DNA of 64,000 nt from Symbiodinium kawagutii (GCA_009767595.1 VSDK01015324.1:7822-71821); one strand, 5' to 3'; shown: positions 31,701 through 41,656, counted from the stretch's first letter. The notes: generated by a model from the letters alone, not told the origin. A program made the numbers and translations.

Positions 31701-34700
31701 CTCTGGCTGCAGCGTCCGGAACTTCTTGGGTTGTTTAGGGATTATAACCAGTAACAATAATGGTAAATAATAAGGGATAACAAGCAACAATCAACAAACT
31801 TATGGCTAAACAACTGCTGGTTGGTGGTTTGGTTGACATTTTGATGATTTTCCCGCATGTAATTTTTAACAAAGGGTTGGTTGACAAGCATATTTCTCAT
31901 AGGGGTGGTTCATCCGCCAACCAGTTGCCCTCCAGGCATTTCAGATAATAACCGAACATTTATAGAATTTCTACTCGATTTCTTCGACTGAATTTGCGAA
32001 TGCCCCTGGAGAATCCCTAGCCCTGGAAGTCATTGGTGGCGATTGATACTATCACGAAACAACTGATGGCCATTTCGACTGGTCTTCCACGCCTTTTCCG
32101 TGAGCGCGCGGAGGTGGCACTTGCGCGGGTCAAGCAGACTGCATGCACCCCTTGGGAGACATAGAAGTAGTGGGGGTAATTCCATAAGTTGATGTCTTCT
32201 GATCACTTGGCGAGTTGCATGGGACACCCTGGACCCTCAATTGTTGTTGGTGCAAGGAACAACGTCATCAGCAATCTGCCGCCCTTGAACTACTTGACGT
32301 GGCTGACTAGCTACCTCCTTCTTATGAAGTTCTTTTGCCTCAGCGCTGTCTTCGAGTATGGCCTGGTTTCATACTTGTTGCAAGTGGAGATGGCGCAAGA
32401 AAGAAAGTTTCAGGCATTCAAACACCTGGCTGCCACCGTGAAGAAGAAAGAGGCAGAGAAAGAGAAAGAAAAGCAAGAGAGACTTTGCACTTGGATCGCA
32501 AGAATGCCGTGGTTGATAGTTTTTGACAGATGAAATTGTGGATGGACACATGCATGCAGACTCACATGCATGCGGGTAATATGAGATGCATGGTGGTCAA
32601 AGATGGTCAAGAGACGTAACATATAGATATGAGGTGAATACATACGGTTCGGAAGGGCTACCATCAGAACTGCAATGGTCGCACATCCGATGCACTCGAT
32701 GCATACCAATGCTTTAACCATGGATCCTCCTGAAAAGGCGGCTGCCGAACATGTCCAGGCATGCCATGAATTTCCAAAACCCTACATATAAACAGACACA
32801 TGCACACGGACATAAACGAAGAATCAAGAAATATTCTATTGAAATTGAAATGCATGCTTATACCTCCAGGGTGTGGGAATCCTGAACCTTCAAAACTTCA
32901 AACCATGCACTGTTGCAGCCATGATGAAATCCTTTTCGCAGCGGCCCAGGTAGCGATGAAATTCCTCAAATCATGCCCAGGGCGTCTCCTCCAATCCATG
33001 CAAGCAAGGGCTGGATGGTCAGCGAGAAGGTCGATTCATCGATTTTGAACTTCGATGGTGTCAGCAAGGAGGAGGTCGCAGGAGCTTCTCGACGTGCAAG
33101 GAATCAATCCATGGAGGGTACCCACGCCATCCCACGCGCACGCAGGGGCATATTTTTGACTGCACAAAGCATGCACTGTGGGTGAAATTTGGGAACTCAC
33201 TCCCGTGAGACAACGGTTTCCTTTCCAGAAAGGAGATGAAGGAGGTGCAAATTTGATCATGAAATCATGATTGAATGTTTTTTGGGCCTCCAATTTTTGA
33301 GAAATACTTCGTGGCTGTGTGCTGCTTCACCGCCAAGAACCGACCAGACTCTTGCCCGTAGCGGGCCACAGGCGGGCAGTAGGATCAGTAGAACCCCACG
33401 AATCTTGATCGGTTTTCATCCTCTGCCAAGCAGGGGCATTGCCAGCAGTGCCTGGGATAAACCGCTTTCCTTTCCTGGCTGGTTGATGGTTTCAAACATT
33501 TTTCATTTTCTCTAGTAATCATTAACAAATGGTTGGTTGAGAAATATTTTTCATAGGGGTGGTTCAACCACCAACCAGCTGGCATGGGCCTTAGCCTAAG
33601 GCCCATGCTTTCCTGCAGAAAGAATATGCACAAGCTTATCAGGCAGGGTTTGGGATGCTTTGACAGCGGGTTCACTTAGCATGACATCAACATGTTCGCA
33701 CCATCCACGTTTACCCGCGCAGCAACACTTCAGGATGTTGTGCAAGGTCAAAGTGTTTCGGAGATGTTGCAGAAACACCGGCTACGCGGTGATGATGGTT
33801 TAGGGTTCAGAAAGGAACAGAAGGTTCGCGTTTTTCAGTAGGCTTCGATCGAAAGTCAAAAACAGCAGAGAGAATCCAAGTCTTCGGACAACTGGAAGCA
33901 TTAAAGTCTCTCGGGACATGCAATGGCAGCCCGGTGTGCCCCTTGGCCGCCCGTTTTCATGGCAGGTCTTTGATCGAAATGGCAACGATAAGTTGTGCAA
34001 ACGAGAAGTGCAGTTGGGTTTCCGACGCTTGGGGCAGTCCCTGGACTGGAGCTCGGGACTGGGAACGGGCGTCCCGTGAGAGCTAGCATAGGTCTATGTC
34101 AATTGATGCCTGTGTATCTATTTACATATATATATATATTTATTTATTTATTGATGTAATTATTTATATATATATAGATATATGTATATATGTCTATATT
34201 TGTATGTGCGCCAATTTCTGCACCAATCAAATTCTTATCATGTTTTTTCACAATGCCTTAGATTCTAAGCCTAGATGCATATATGCACTTCATAATTGCA
34301 CTTGCATACGCTTGAAATGTTTAAATGAATTTTGTACATGGCAGGCGGCACAAACTACGCATGATTGACGGGTCAAAATACCTTGATGGCCCCCAGATTG
34401 GAGAGCATGGCTGTCGAAGTCGGGGGCTTGGAGTTTCTCAGCACATAGGATGATTAGGATGGTCAGCGACGCGTGAGATCACCGTAGGAGTGGCGGCCAG
34501 ATATCATTGGTGAGCCCCATCACGAAGCGACATGATTCATAGGTGTTATGAACCGCTGACGATTGATAACAATTGTCTTAAGCAATTGTGAATTCCTCGG
34601 CATGGTGGCCTCAAGCTAAAGAAGCAGCACCGTGCGACTTTGAGCCCACAGCCATTTGCCATTCGATTTTTGGGACCTCAGCCTCAATTGCGTTACTCAA

Positions 34701-36233
34701 TGATCCAGGCATATCCAATCTATAAGATGATTTGAATGAATCTTGCGACTGCCCCTTCAAGACTCAAACGATCAAAACCAACTCCCTTGCGGCAGTGGCT
34801 CGCCTAATCTGGTGCTTGAGGTATTGGTCGAAAGACCAGGTGCAAGAGCTCTTCTACGCCTTGAGCATCAGTGGCAAGAGACTTGCCACCGGCGATGCTG
34901 GGTCCGGACGGGTCCGGAGATTCCGATGAATTGCAGCCTCTTCAATGGGCGATGGCCGCCAAACCAGTTGGAACTGCTGTGATGAATGGTTGTAGGGAGC
35001 GCAGTTGAGGATTCCTCCGTCAAACAGAGATGGTAACTGGGCATCGCCATTGACATAGTGACCCACAAACCGACTGGGACCCTTCCAGCTGCGGTGCATC
35101 GCGGATCCCCGTGGAATCTCAGCCCACCACCAACCCCCGTCGAGGAAGATGACCTCGGCCGACTTCAAGCGCTTCATGACCGACGTGGACAAGTACTTGC
35201 CCGGCAAGGCGTGGTCGCTGCGCAGGAGTTCCATGAGGTCGTCCCTCCGTAGGAAAGGCCATGGAACTCATCTAATCAAGAGAAACAGGGCGCGGTCAAA
35301 AAAAGTCTGGTTTTCATTCTTTCTCGATGTTTTTCATTGTTTTTCTATGTTTTCATTGTTTTTCCATGTTTTTCTGATCAATAGATCTGTCATGATTCGT
35401 TTTTCTTCCCCCCTGAAGTTTGGGTTCAGGTAGATTCGAGACATGTGTTTTGGGATCCCGTCCAGTTCTTGCCTTTGTTTGCTTGTGTGTGCTTTTGAGA
35501 ACAATCAATCTTATTCTTCCTGTTTCTTTTGGTCGTCCTTGTGCTCTCTTCCACTTTCATCTTCATCCTGTTCCTCTTCTCTCCCTTTCCGATTCGATTT
35601 GTCTTCATTCCCATTGAAGGGCCCGCATAGGTTTTGAAACTAGGTGACTAGGTTCTGCCTGAATCTACCTGTGCCTGCCTTCTGTCTTTCTCTTCCTGTG
35701 CCCCTTCTCTTTCTGCAAAAGGTGACTCTTGCACCTGCCACCAGCCCCCAGGTTTTCGCAGAGAAACCTAAGGAAGAGTATGGAAGATCAGACAGAGAGA
35801 GAATATGCACACTCACACACGCACACATGTAGATAGAGACACATACAGACAATTATAGCCAGCTACTCTGAAGTATTCAGGAACATTGGTAGCCATGGAC
35901 GGAGAGCGACGGAGAAAAGTAGCGTGGATGGGAGCATCATTGAAGCCCTGAAGAATCATCAACTGATTGACACCGATTGAGATTGACTAAGTCAAAGATT
36001 TTCCGAAATGGACAAACACAGCTCTTCCCAAGAACGTTTGTGAGATCCGTTCACAGTCTAAATGGTATGAGTCCCAGCTTTTTTTGTCGCAATGGCCTCG
36101 TTGATGTGAGGCGATGTACATCAGTTTTTTCGAGCAGCCACCGTCCTATCAAGTTGATGTGGCCTTCCGAGTGTTCTACATCGTGGGGGTCTTGTCGGTC
36201 ACCATTGGCTATTTAATTGCCTCTGCCCTCTAA
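25793..36233 (+). CDS. Pentameric ligand-gated ion channel gene (multi-exon)
   Basis: Short exons that join in matching phase encode a Cys-loop receptor-type channel. In order: an N-terminal YD...HPG stretch; the first beta strands with VDQK; a WPPAYAF loop; a Cys-loop with exactly 13 residues between cysteines and LPFDAQ inside it; GSYSWD; the pre-membrane YSYVLIHLNLAR; segment 1; segment 2 with APARVAIAVIPVLIM; segment 3 with NLPPLNYLTW and EYGLV; a Lys/Glu-rich cytoplasmic loop; and a last exon with segment 4. Such channels sit in a membrane and open an ion pore on ligand binding. Ligand and ion choice cannot be read. The gene is over 10 kb, and its introns carry family A, B and E elements and satellites. 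The signal peptide and first exon were not found. Exon entries follow; some splice choices use GC donors and are inference. Confidence 0.85.
26018..26060. repeat. (CA)n microsatellite
   Basis: Lies in the intron between channel exons 1 and 2. Confidence 0.9.
26161..26264 (+). CDS. Channel exon 2 (first beta strands)
   Basis: Opens after CCGTAG, then G, and ends before the consensus donor GTAAGC. Reads VKVMLYITSIVQVDQKQQQ, the classic first strand and VD(E/Q) motif of the family. It leaves two bases (GG). Confidence 0.75.
27282..27389 (+). CDS. Possible channel exon with WxDxRL
   Basis: Opens after CTAAG and ends before GTGAAT. One leading base completes the phase left by exon 2, and the first residues are WLDQRLA, the loop that follows the second strand in this family. 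The rest (FEEGRLEEVVTRLGEAK) is helical and unusual for this position, so it may instead belong to another coiled-coil gene. Confidence 0.35.
27600..27713 (+). CDS. Exon with GT donor, unknown
   Basis: Reads MRVLSEVPFDDLTDMQVQDK then a beta-like stretch, and stops at CATAG followed by GTGATT. Lies inside the channel gene span but matches no channel region I recognise. Confidence 0.35.
28730..28790. repeat. (ATC)n microsatellite
   Basis: About 15 ATC units then CACCATC variants. Confidence 0.95.
29041..29150. repeat. MITE-like element, family A
   Basis: Left end GTGGTTTCTCAAAATAGGGG, right end CCCTATGCCTTTAGAAACCC, core TGAGCCAACCATTTTGGGG. Confidence 0.65.
29204..29297 (+). CDS. Exon with uncertain link to the channel
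   Basis: Opens after CGCCAG, then G, and ends before GTTTGG. Reads VREWYGAGSVTVYPDGSW, beta-like. Its end phase does not fit the next exon as drawn, so its place in the gene is unclear. Confidence 0.4.
29440..29569 (+). CDS. Channel exon (extracellular, before the WPP loop)
   Basis: Opens after CGGTAG, then G, and ends before GTGCAG. Reads DVVDAASVRWRWGDN and later AIHSFVSSYYDG. The leftover G fits the next exon. Confidence 0.5.
29638..29743 (+). CDS. Channel exon with the IWPPAYAF loop
   Basis: Opens after CCTACAG and ends before GTCCCT. Reads MVTLKDPNADSIWPPAYAFE, matching the IW.P...F(E/N) strand of the family. Confidence 0.7.
29783..29869 (+). CDS. Channel exon with the Cys-loop
   Basis: Opens after TCTTCAG, then G, and ends before GTTTGG. 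Contains CLMSFARLPFDAQTC: two cysteines separated by 13 residues with the PFD core, the signature of eukaryotic Cys-loop receptors. Confidence 0.8.
30012..30112 (+). CDS. Channel exon after the Cys-loop
   Basis: Opens after AACGAG, then G. Reads LGSYSWDVSNINVTTFDDG and ends with TTEF before a GC donor. Phase matches the Cys-loop exon (AA plus G). Confidence 0.7.
30360..30401 (+). CDS. Channel micro-exon (42 nt)
   Basis: Opens after GTGCCAG, then G, and ends before the GC donor GCGAAG. Reads ATSEVQTIYFYGT. The borders are chosen because both phases fit and YFYGTG then YSYVLI is the expected pre-membrane strand. Confidence 0.5.
30903..31006. repeat. Satellite with 10-bp unit ATCATCCATC
   Basis: About ten tandem units inside a channel intron. 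Not CRISPR: there are no spacers. Confidence 0.95.
31078..31132 (+). CDS. Channel micro-exon before membrane segment 1
   Basis: Opens after CCCGCAG, then G. Reads YSYVLIHLNLARLSDSY and ends before the GC donor GCAGCC. Matches the strand that leads into segment 1 (L.R...Y). Confidence 0.65.
31445..31541. repeat. MITE-like element, family A
   Basis: GGGTGTTTCTCAAAATG at the left, TATTTTGAGAAACCACC at the right. It ends about 30 bp before the next channel exon. Confidence 0.7.
31572..31729 (+). CDS. Channel exon with membrane segments 1 and 2
   Basis: Opens after CTCTGAG, then G. Reads FVFVTCILFAFVSFSGLFIS (segment 1), then APARVAIAVIPVLIMLNLE (segment 2, pore-lining, with the family's P/ARV start). 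The length from the preceding Tyr to segment 2 fits the family. The open segment ends exactly where a family E element begins with GTTGTTTAGG, so the element can supply the donor; a GA donor nearer to segment 2 would fit the next exon's phase better. Confidence 0.85.
31729..31815. repeat. MITE-like element, family E, copy 2
   Basis: GTTGTTTAGGGATTATAACC at the left, CTAAACAACT at the right. Followed directly by a family B element. Confidence 0.75.
31816..31925. repeat. MITE-like element, family B
   Basis: CTGGTTGGTGGTTTGGTTGA at the left, CATAGGGGTGGTTCATCC then GCCAACCAG at the right. Confidence 0.7.
32257..32530 (+). CDS. Channel exon with membrane segment 3 and loop start
   Basis: Opens after GGTGCAAG, then G. 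Reads NNVISNLPPLNYLTWLTSYL, then a hydrophobic stretch to FEYGLVSYLLQ: the segment 3 signature of the family. It then enters a Lys/Glu-rich cytoplasmic helix (ATVKKKEAEKEKEKQER). The exon end is uncertain; a GT at ACCGTGAAG is possible. Confidence 0.8.
32990..33118 (+). CDS. Probable cytoplasmic-loop exon of the channel
   Basis: Reads EKVDSSILNFDGVSKEEVAG and ends before GTACCC. Polar and helical. Placed in the loop by position only. Confidence 0.4.
33119..35148. other. Long intron region of the channel gene
   Basis: Contains a family B copy (33,480-33,580), an AT microsatellite (34,122-34,196) and an open segment at 34,790-34,900 (QVQELFYALSISGKRLATG) that might be one more loop exon. Confidence 0.4.
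33480..33580. repeat. MITE-like element, family B
   Basis: CTGGTTGATGGTTTCAAAC at the left, GGTTCAACCACCAACCAG at the right, with the family core between. Confidence 0.8.
35149..35221 (+). CDS. Probable cytoplasmic-loop exon of the channel
   Basis: Reads TSADFKRFMTDVDKYLPGKA, helical and charged, and ends at GCGCAG. Consistent with the helix before segment 4, but placed by position and composition only. Confidence 0.4.
36111..36233 (+). CDS. Channel last exon with membrane segment 4
   Basis: Opens after GATGTGAG, then G, and runs 40 codons to TAA. Reads SYQVDVAFRVFYIVGVLSVT and ends a few residues after the membrane helix. The VD..FR.FY start and the short tail match segment 4 of the family. 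Confidence 0.7.
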   Translation, partial: AMYISFFEQPPSYQVDVAFRVFYIVGVLSVTIGYLIASAL

Positions 36234-36410
36234 GAGGATGCGGAGTGGAGCAGCTTTCCAATGGACCATCCTCTTCAGCTTCTTCAAGAGAGCTGAGCAG
36301 AAGAGAGATGAACTCCATGGAAGATGAGTATGACTAGGCCATGGCCATTCTGTTCACTTAACTTGAAGGGTGAAGCAAAAAGATCCTGACTACATAAGCT
36401 TAAGGAAGTG

Positions 36411-36554
36411 ATGATGACTCCTGGATTTCACTGCAAGTTCTTTTTGGCCCTGGTCGAGCGTCAGTTGGGCGAAATGTCGGTGAGTGGACGGAGTCGGGTC
36501 CCGCTGACCGTCTGCAAAGCTTGCCATCCAGAATCCCGTGGTAAAAGGTCCTGA
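36411..36554 (+). CDS. Small ORF, unknown
   Basis: ATG-to-TGA, 47 codons, with a helical hydrophobic start (GFHCKFFLALVERQLGEMS) and a CKAC pair near the end. It could be a small protein or an exon. Lies 180 bp after the channel stop. Confidence 0.35.
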   Translation: MMTPGFHCKFFLALVERQLGEMSVSGRSRVPLTVCKACHPESRGKRS

Positions 36555-36691
36555 TGCCAGCGGTCCGCATCGAGATGAGATCTTGAACAAGTCAGCCCTG
36601 AATGGTCCCAAGAAGGTGGTCCCATATGGTCCCATAGGATTTCAAACTGGTCATTCTGATTGGGATTCCTTATGATTTCACATGTGATTTC

Positions 36692-37101
36692 ATGATCTTC
36701 ATTTGTTTTTTCGTCCTCCGAGAGAAACGCCGAACGGAAGTGACCTGCTTCAATGATGTCCAATTTTTTCAAGCTGGGCGCCTGGGTCGGGGATGGCGGT
36801 GCGTTTTGAGATATCTGTTTGGAGGCATCTTCGCATGCAGGATTTCAACCACTGAGGGTTTCAACAGTTTTTGACCAGTATCAGTCTTTGACTAGTATCA
36901 GTCAGCATGGCTTCACCCCGGAGCGACGTCAGCAGAGAGACAGGGGCAGTGGTCTCGGATTGTGTCCTTAAATTCCCAGCTCACAAGAGGCATCGCAAGA
37001 TGTTTCGTTCGACGAGTTCCTGCTGGGTCTTTGGTCTTCCGGTTCTAGAAATCCTCACTTATGTCTATGACCAGCTGCCCAGGGTTGTCGATCCTCATTG
37101 A
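36692..37101 (+). other. Two open segments, unknown
   Basis: 36,692-36,874 and 36,907-37,101 are open and GC-moderate, with plausible but unrecognised peptides. They are separated by a repeated AGTATCAGTC word. Confidence 0.25.
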
Positions 37102-37167
37102 AGGGCTTCAGCATGCGGTGAGGTGTTCAAGGAAATGGAGAGTTTGATCAGAGCATCTGATAGTTTT

Positions 37168-37268
37168 GAAATGAGGGTTACCCCAAAAATGAATGGTTCA
37201 TAACTATAGGCTTATAGGTGATAAATATAAAGGATGATTTAGGGGTCCCCTATTGTGAGAAACACCCA
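37168..37268. repeat. MITE-like element, family A
   Basis: GAGGGTTACCCC at the left, GGGGTCCCCTATTGTGAGAA at the right. Confidence 0.55.
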
Positions 37269-37642
37269 TACACTACAAGTAACCCTCCAAAAACGCACGC
37301 TTCGGCCCCCAAGCATGCCAGAATCCCCCCTTGCACAGGGCTCTGGACTCCTACATGTACTCATAACACGTGGGTTGACTACATATCTTGAGATTTGGCC
37401 AGCTAGCTAAGTAAGCCACAGCTAGTATAGCTAGTCACCCTTAGATGTGAAGTTTCCAAAGGCCGAAGGCACCTTGGGAGAGCATGACCCCTGGTGGCTT
37501 GAGGTCAGCGTGAGCTCCTGGCAAAGGCCTTGGATGCTTGGCGCCTGGCATGCTTCAAGCCCTCACCCATGGGATCCCCCAGAAACCTCCCACGTGCCTG
37601 GGCGTGATGTGGCAGGAGCTTTTGCAGCACAGTTGGACTCTG

Positions 37643-37850
37643 GTGGATGTCAATGGTGTGAAAGCTAGATACTTTATGAATATATGTGATGGTTTCTCCG
37701 GGGTGCCCCGAAATCATGTGTTCTGTGTTCTATTCTTTTATATTGATGGGTTGTGGTAATGAACCAGCCATTTTATGGTGTTTACCAATGGTGAGGAACC
37801 ACCATCCGAATCATGAATCCAAATTAAAACAGTGGATGTCAATGGTGTGA
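37643..37850 (+). repeat. 19-bp direct repeat around a family A element
   Basis: GTGGATGTCAATGGTGTGA occurs at 37,643-37,661 and 37,832-37,850. Between them lies a worn family A element (37,690-37,804). The first copy follows a protein-like segment, so an exon end may have been duplicated. Confidence 0.7.
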
Positions 37851-37944
37851 CTGACCAAATCTGCAGCTGCGGACGTTGTTCCTTCCCATGGTTTACACAC
37901 CTGGCCATGCAGATTCATGGCTTCTCAACATCGCGAACGCTGGC

Positions 37945-38223
37945 CGCCCAGGTTCCTTCTTGCTGGAAGATTTGACGCTGGATGAAGAACTGGTAGTCTC
38001 TGACTTGGACTTTGAGGAAGGGGCGGTGCTCATGGATCGTTTGGCGAGATCTTCTGAGGGAACTGCACCAAGAAACCAACATTTGACCAAAGGTGGCAAA
38101 GGTGGAGGCCTAGCAGCGAAGAGTTTCGTGATCGCAACCTATGCTTTTGTTCATGACCATCTGGCCATTCCCTTGCTACTGGGTAGCCTCATCACGATCA
38201 CAAACATTTTTCGTACCCACTAG
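37945..38223 (+). CDS. Exon, acidic protein with a hydrophobic tail
   Basis: Open to TAG at 38,221-38,223. An acidic first half (LLEDLTLDEELVVSDLDFEE), a Lys/Gly linker, then a hydrophobic stretch (AIPLLLGSLITITN) that could span a membrane. No family recognised; the true exon border may be before the stop. Confidence 0.45.
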   Translation, partial: RPGSFLLEDLTLDEELVVSDLDFEEGAVLMDRLARSSEGTAPRNQHLTKGGKGGGLAAKSFVIATYAFVHDHLAIPLLLGSLITITNIFRTH

Positions 38224-38671
38224 CATCACCTGCCCTAGCATCGTAGCCCATAGCGGTGGATCACTTTCTTCGTGCCGAATCATATGCGGATGCCCAGTTG
38301 AATGATTTTGGCGCCCTTTGTCAACAAATTCTTGCTGTGGCAATTTGCCATTGCAACCCGCACCAAGCGACCTTTTCAAACTCATTGAAGCTCGTCATGC
38401 CGTCTTGCCATGCTGTGACACTAGATTGTCATACCCTTGGCAGCCTTGGGAACCTACTGTCGCATAGCTGGAAAATCACCATTCCCGAAGGTAAATCATG
38501 AACTTACAGAGGATCATAATATTGTATATCAAGTTTGGCTAATGCTCAAAACTGTAGATCATGGTTGATGATGATACTTAGTTACCACCCATTGTTCATG
38601 TCATGTGAAAATTGCTCAAGTTTGCTTGTGACCGGTCGCGTGTTTCAAACAGAGGCTTTGCTTTGCGCTAG

Positions 38672-38779
38672 GAGTCCCACGAACACCTCAGCGTCGCAGT
38701 GGAATCCGAAGTGATGAAGCGTCACTGGGCGGCAAGCGTGCAACCCACCCAGCCCAAAAACGGACCCCGGGAGGAGTAG
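38672..38779 (+). CDS. Terminal exon, unknown protein
   Basis: Opens after GCGCTAG, then G, and runs 35 codons to TAG. Reads ESHEHLSVAVESEVMKRHWA and ends NGPREE. Good acceptor form and phase 0. No family recognised. Confidence 0.5.
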   Translation, partial: ESHEHLSVAVESEVMKRHWAASVQPTQPKNGPREE

Positions 38780-38858
38780 CATGGAATAGCCCGCCCCTAC
38801 AAATCTTGCAGATTCCTATGGATCCTGACTGGACTGGGTACGTCTTCAGGATACATAT

Positions 38859-38970
38859 GGCAGTGGGTCAAAACCCCGTACCCCTGGTTCCCCCGCCATT
38901 AACCATTGGTTTCCCTATGATTTGGTTGGTCATTATAAGCCATTTTTGATGGTTAATATTGACCCATAGC
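38859..38970 (+). repeat. MITE-like element, family C, copy 3
   Basis: GGCAGTGGGTCAAAACCC to TTGACCCATAGC, flanked by CATAT at 38,854-38,858 and 38,971-38,975. Confidence 0.9.
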
Positions 38971-38975
38971 CATAT

Positions 38976-40414
38976 GAGAAGAAATGCTGAGAAACAGCCT
39001 GCGCCCGCACTTCCAGTGCAGGGGCTTTGACTTAGACACGTGGAAGCCACCAGCGATCGGCTCCTGGTGCTGCGGCCCTGGGTCTTGAGGTGTGAGTAAC
39101 ATCATCTCGACGGCCCTGATCGCAACAGCCGAAGGATGATCGACGAAGATCAGCAATCGACGGGGTGGGTCCGGTCCAACCCCCTTGTCCTGGAATGGCG
39201 GCTGGCTTCCGTGCTTAGATTTGCACATGGGTACGAGGGTCATTGTTGTGAATAGCCTGGGTCTTACCATTGCATGATCTTCATCCAACATCTGGTTGGT
39301 GGTTTCAAACATTTTGATTATTTTCCCCAGTAATCATTAACAAATGGTTGGTTGGCTAATATGTTTCATGGTGGTTCAACCACCAACCAGACATGGAATT
39401 GTGGTCTTTCTAGTTCAGCCACTAGCCGCCGCGACACGCCGAATAAGAGATCCCGTGGGGATCTAGCGATGTCATGGAGCGATGTCCAGTTTCACCCCCG
39501 CAGAATGTCATGAAAGTTTAGGCTGCAGGGACTGACCTTTTGAGTCGAATTCATCGTATAATTTCGTTAAATAGAAAACCATTGATGGTGAAATGATGGT
39601 GGACTGGTTGGCGGTTTCGAACACTTTCATTTTCCTAGTATTTGCATATGATCGTTTGGGTCACTGACATTTTTCATAGAGACTTGAATCGCCAGAAAAC
39701 CCTGGATGGTGAAATGATGGTGGAGTAATGGTGGTCAGAGCAGTGCAACTGACTCTGAGTCTTTTTTGTCACCTGTGGCAGCTAACTTTCATGCAGAATT
39801 GAAATGCAGCTGATCCCGTAGCTGGACGGCTCACTTTCTGGTGGCCAAAGGCTTCCATGGCAGAGACACATAGGGACACCGAAAATGACTCTGCCATAGC
39901 TGACTGCTGCCATGCCTGCATTCAAATCGGTTGCTGGAGGGCACCACTTGACACAGCTATGAGAGAAAACAACCACGGATAAGGGCAGTTGATACCAGCT
40001 TAGCGGCTTGCATCTGCCATGGTTGAGCCGGCCTTTCCGCTGCGCCGTGTGCCCGTGGTGTGTTCAAAAAAGAGCCGTGCTTTTTGAAATGGGTAAGTGG
40101 TGGTTAATTGATGGTTAGTTGATGGTTAATGGTTAATTAATGCATGGTTATAAATTTGAACATTTTGATTGTTTCATCAATGATTGATAATGATTAATTG
40201 TAATATAATACTGATCAATTAATAATGATCAATAATGACCTCAGATTGTGATGACCCTTTTTAGAATCAATTTTGACATATTTGGACATGGGATCTCACA
40301 TGTTCCGTTGCAAGTTCTTGCTTCCGCACAGCACCGCAGGCAAATGGTTGAGACACTGACATCACAATCACGTGGTCGATATTCTCATGCAACATGATCT
40401 CGTGGCAACACTAG
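38976..40414. other. Mostly repeats and unassigned sequence
   Basis: One exon candidate at 38,980-39,085 (reads RGFDLDTWKPPAIGSW). Two family B copies (39,292-39,390 and a worn one at 39,605-39,700). An AT-rich stretch with TGGTTAATT words at 40,085-40,250. Confidence 0.35.
39292..39390. repeat. MITE-like element, family B, with target duplication
   Basis: CTGGTTGGTGGTTTCAAAC to GTTCAACCACCAACCAG, flanked by ACAT (39,288-39,291 and 39,391-39,394). Confidence 0.85.
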
Positions 40415-40563
40415 GCATGGAAAGGCGAAAGATTTATCATGGCCAGCATGCCATCATCCCATACTATGCCCGAATCAGTGTTGGCCTTGTTGACGTGCAG
40501 GATGATGGGAAACAGCACTTGAGCTCGGGCCCGAGCTGCGGTGAATTGTGGCTCTTGGAGTGA
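40415..40563 (+). CDS. Terminal exon candidate, unknown
   Basis: Opens after ACACTAG, then G, and runs to TGA. Reads MERRKIYHGQHAIIPYYARI, then VGLVDVQDDG. Protein-like, no family recognised. Confidence 0.4.
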
Positions 40564-41251
40564 AACATGACTTGAGTGCTGAGATCATAGGGTCCCCATG
40601 GGTCCCCGATGTTCAAAGAACTTGGACCACAGAACCATCCCGTCCCTACCACTTCCCTTCCACTTACCTATACAAGAAGTAGCCTGTTTTTGACCATTGT
40701 TGTTTGGGGTTGGTGACGGTAACTGGGAGGGTAGTAGGGAATGGGAAAACACAGTTTCAGTGGTGTTCGATGGTTTGAAGGCTGCGCCTTGAAGTTTTGT
40801 CAGGGATTCTGCATATGGTCTGCATGGTTGGGGTGGTCGGACATGTTTTGCTTTCTCCTGACTTGCGGGATTGGATGTTCCAATATTGTGGAGGTCCAGC
40901 CCTATCCAGTAGGACTGAAGGACGTATATCACTGCGAAACTGTTTGATGAAAACGGTGGTACCTACTAACCATCCAGTAATAGCCACTACTAATGTGAAA
41001 CCATCAGTTTTGTAGGCACACCATTTTAGGACCAACTCATGTCAAGAATTTGGTGCAAAATCATTTCAACCAGCGCATCTCAGGAGGTGGGCAACTGACC
41101 TTGGACCAGTCCAGAAGTCAAATTGTTGGATGATTTTTTCCTCAACAGCAATAGATCAATAAATCTGAACAAAGGGTCCTTGGCACACAAAGTGTCATGC
41201 TGTTGGGGATAGGGCTTGAGTTTATTCTCATTTTTGTTTTTCACTCCATAG

Positions 41252-41389
41252 GCTCAAGCTCAGTGCGTGCTCCTGCTGCACGTGGGGTTGTGCTCAGGCT
41301 TGGCTCTCACAGCCCTAGTGGAGGCTGCAGCTGTGGGGGCGTTACGCAGTGGTTGGGGAGTCGCCAAGCAACGAAGGAGTAGGAGATAG
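41252..41389 (+). CDS. Terminal exon with a membrane helix, unknown
   Basis: Opens after CTCCATAG, then G, and runs 45 codons to TAG. Hydrophobic (CVLLLHVGLCSGLALTALVE) with a strongly basic end (KQRRSRR). Fits the last exon of a membrane protein gene. No family recognised. Confidence 0.5.
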   Translation, partial: AQAQCVLLLHVGLCSGLALTALVEAAAVGALRSGWGVAKQRRSRR

Positions 41390-41545
41390 CAGGAGTGAAA
41401 CTGGAGAAATCGCGGTTGCATAAGAAGTTGAGCATAGACAACAGCTGGCAGAAAGAGATTTCGGATGATTTTTCTGGGCATTCGGTGGTCAAGACCCTGC
41501 ATTTAATCACTTGGACATCTATATCGTCTTTGGATTTCCTTCAAG

Positions 41546-41615
41546 GGAGCCGAATGGCTGTGTTCATACCCAGATTGAGGAGGTGCAATGTTTGGAGCTC
41601 GCGGAGTCGAGATAT
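41546..41615 (+). CDS. Exon 1 seen of a three-exon membrane protein gene
   Basis: Opens after CTTCAAG, then G, and ends before GTTGTC. Reads EPNGCVHTQIEEVQCLELAE and ends phase 0. A very short 41-nt intron with CCCTTTCCACAG follows. Confidence 0.5.
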
Positions 41616-41656
41616 GTTGTCCCCTGGAAAGCCTTGCCCAACAACCCTTTCCACAG

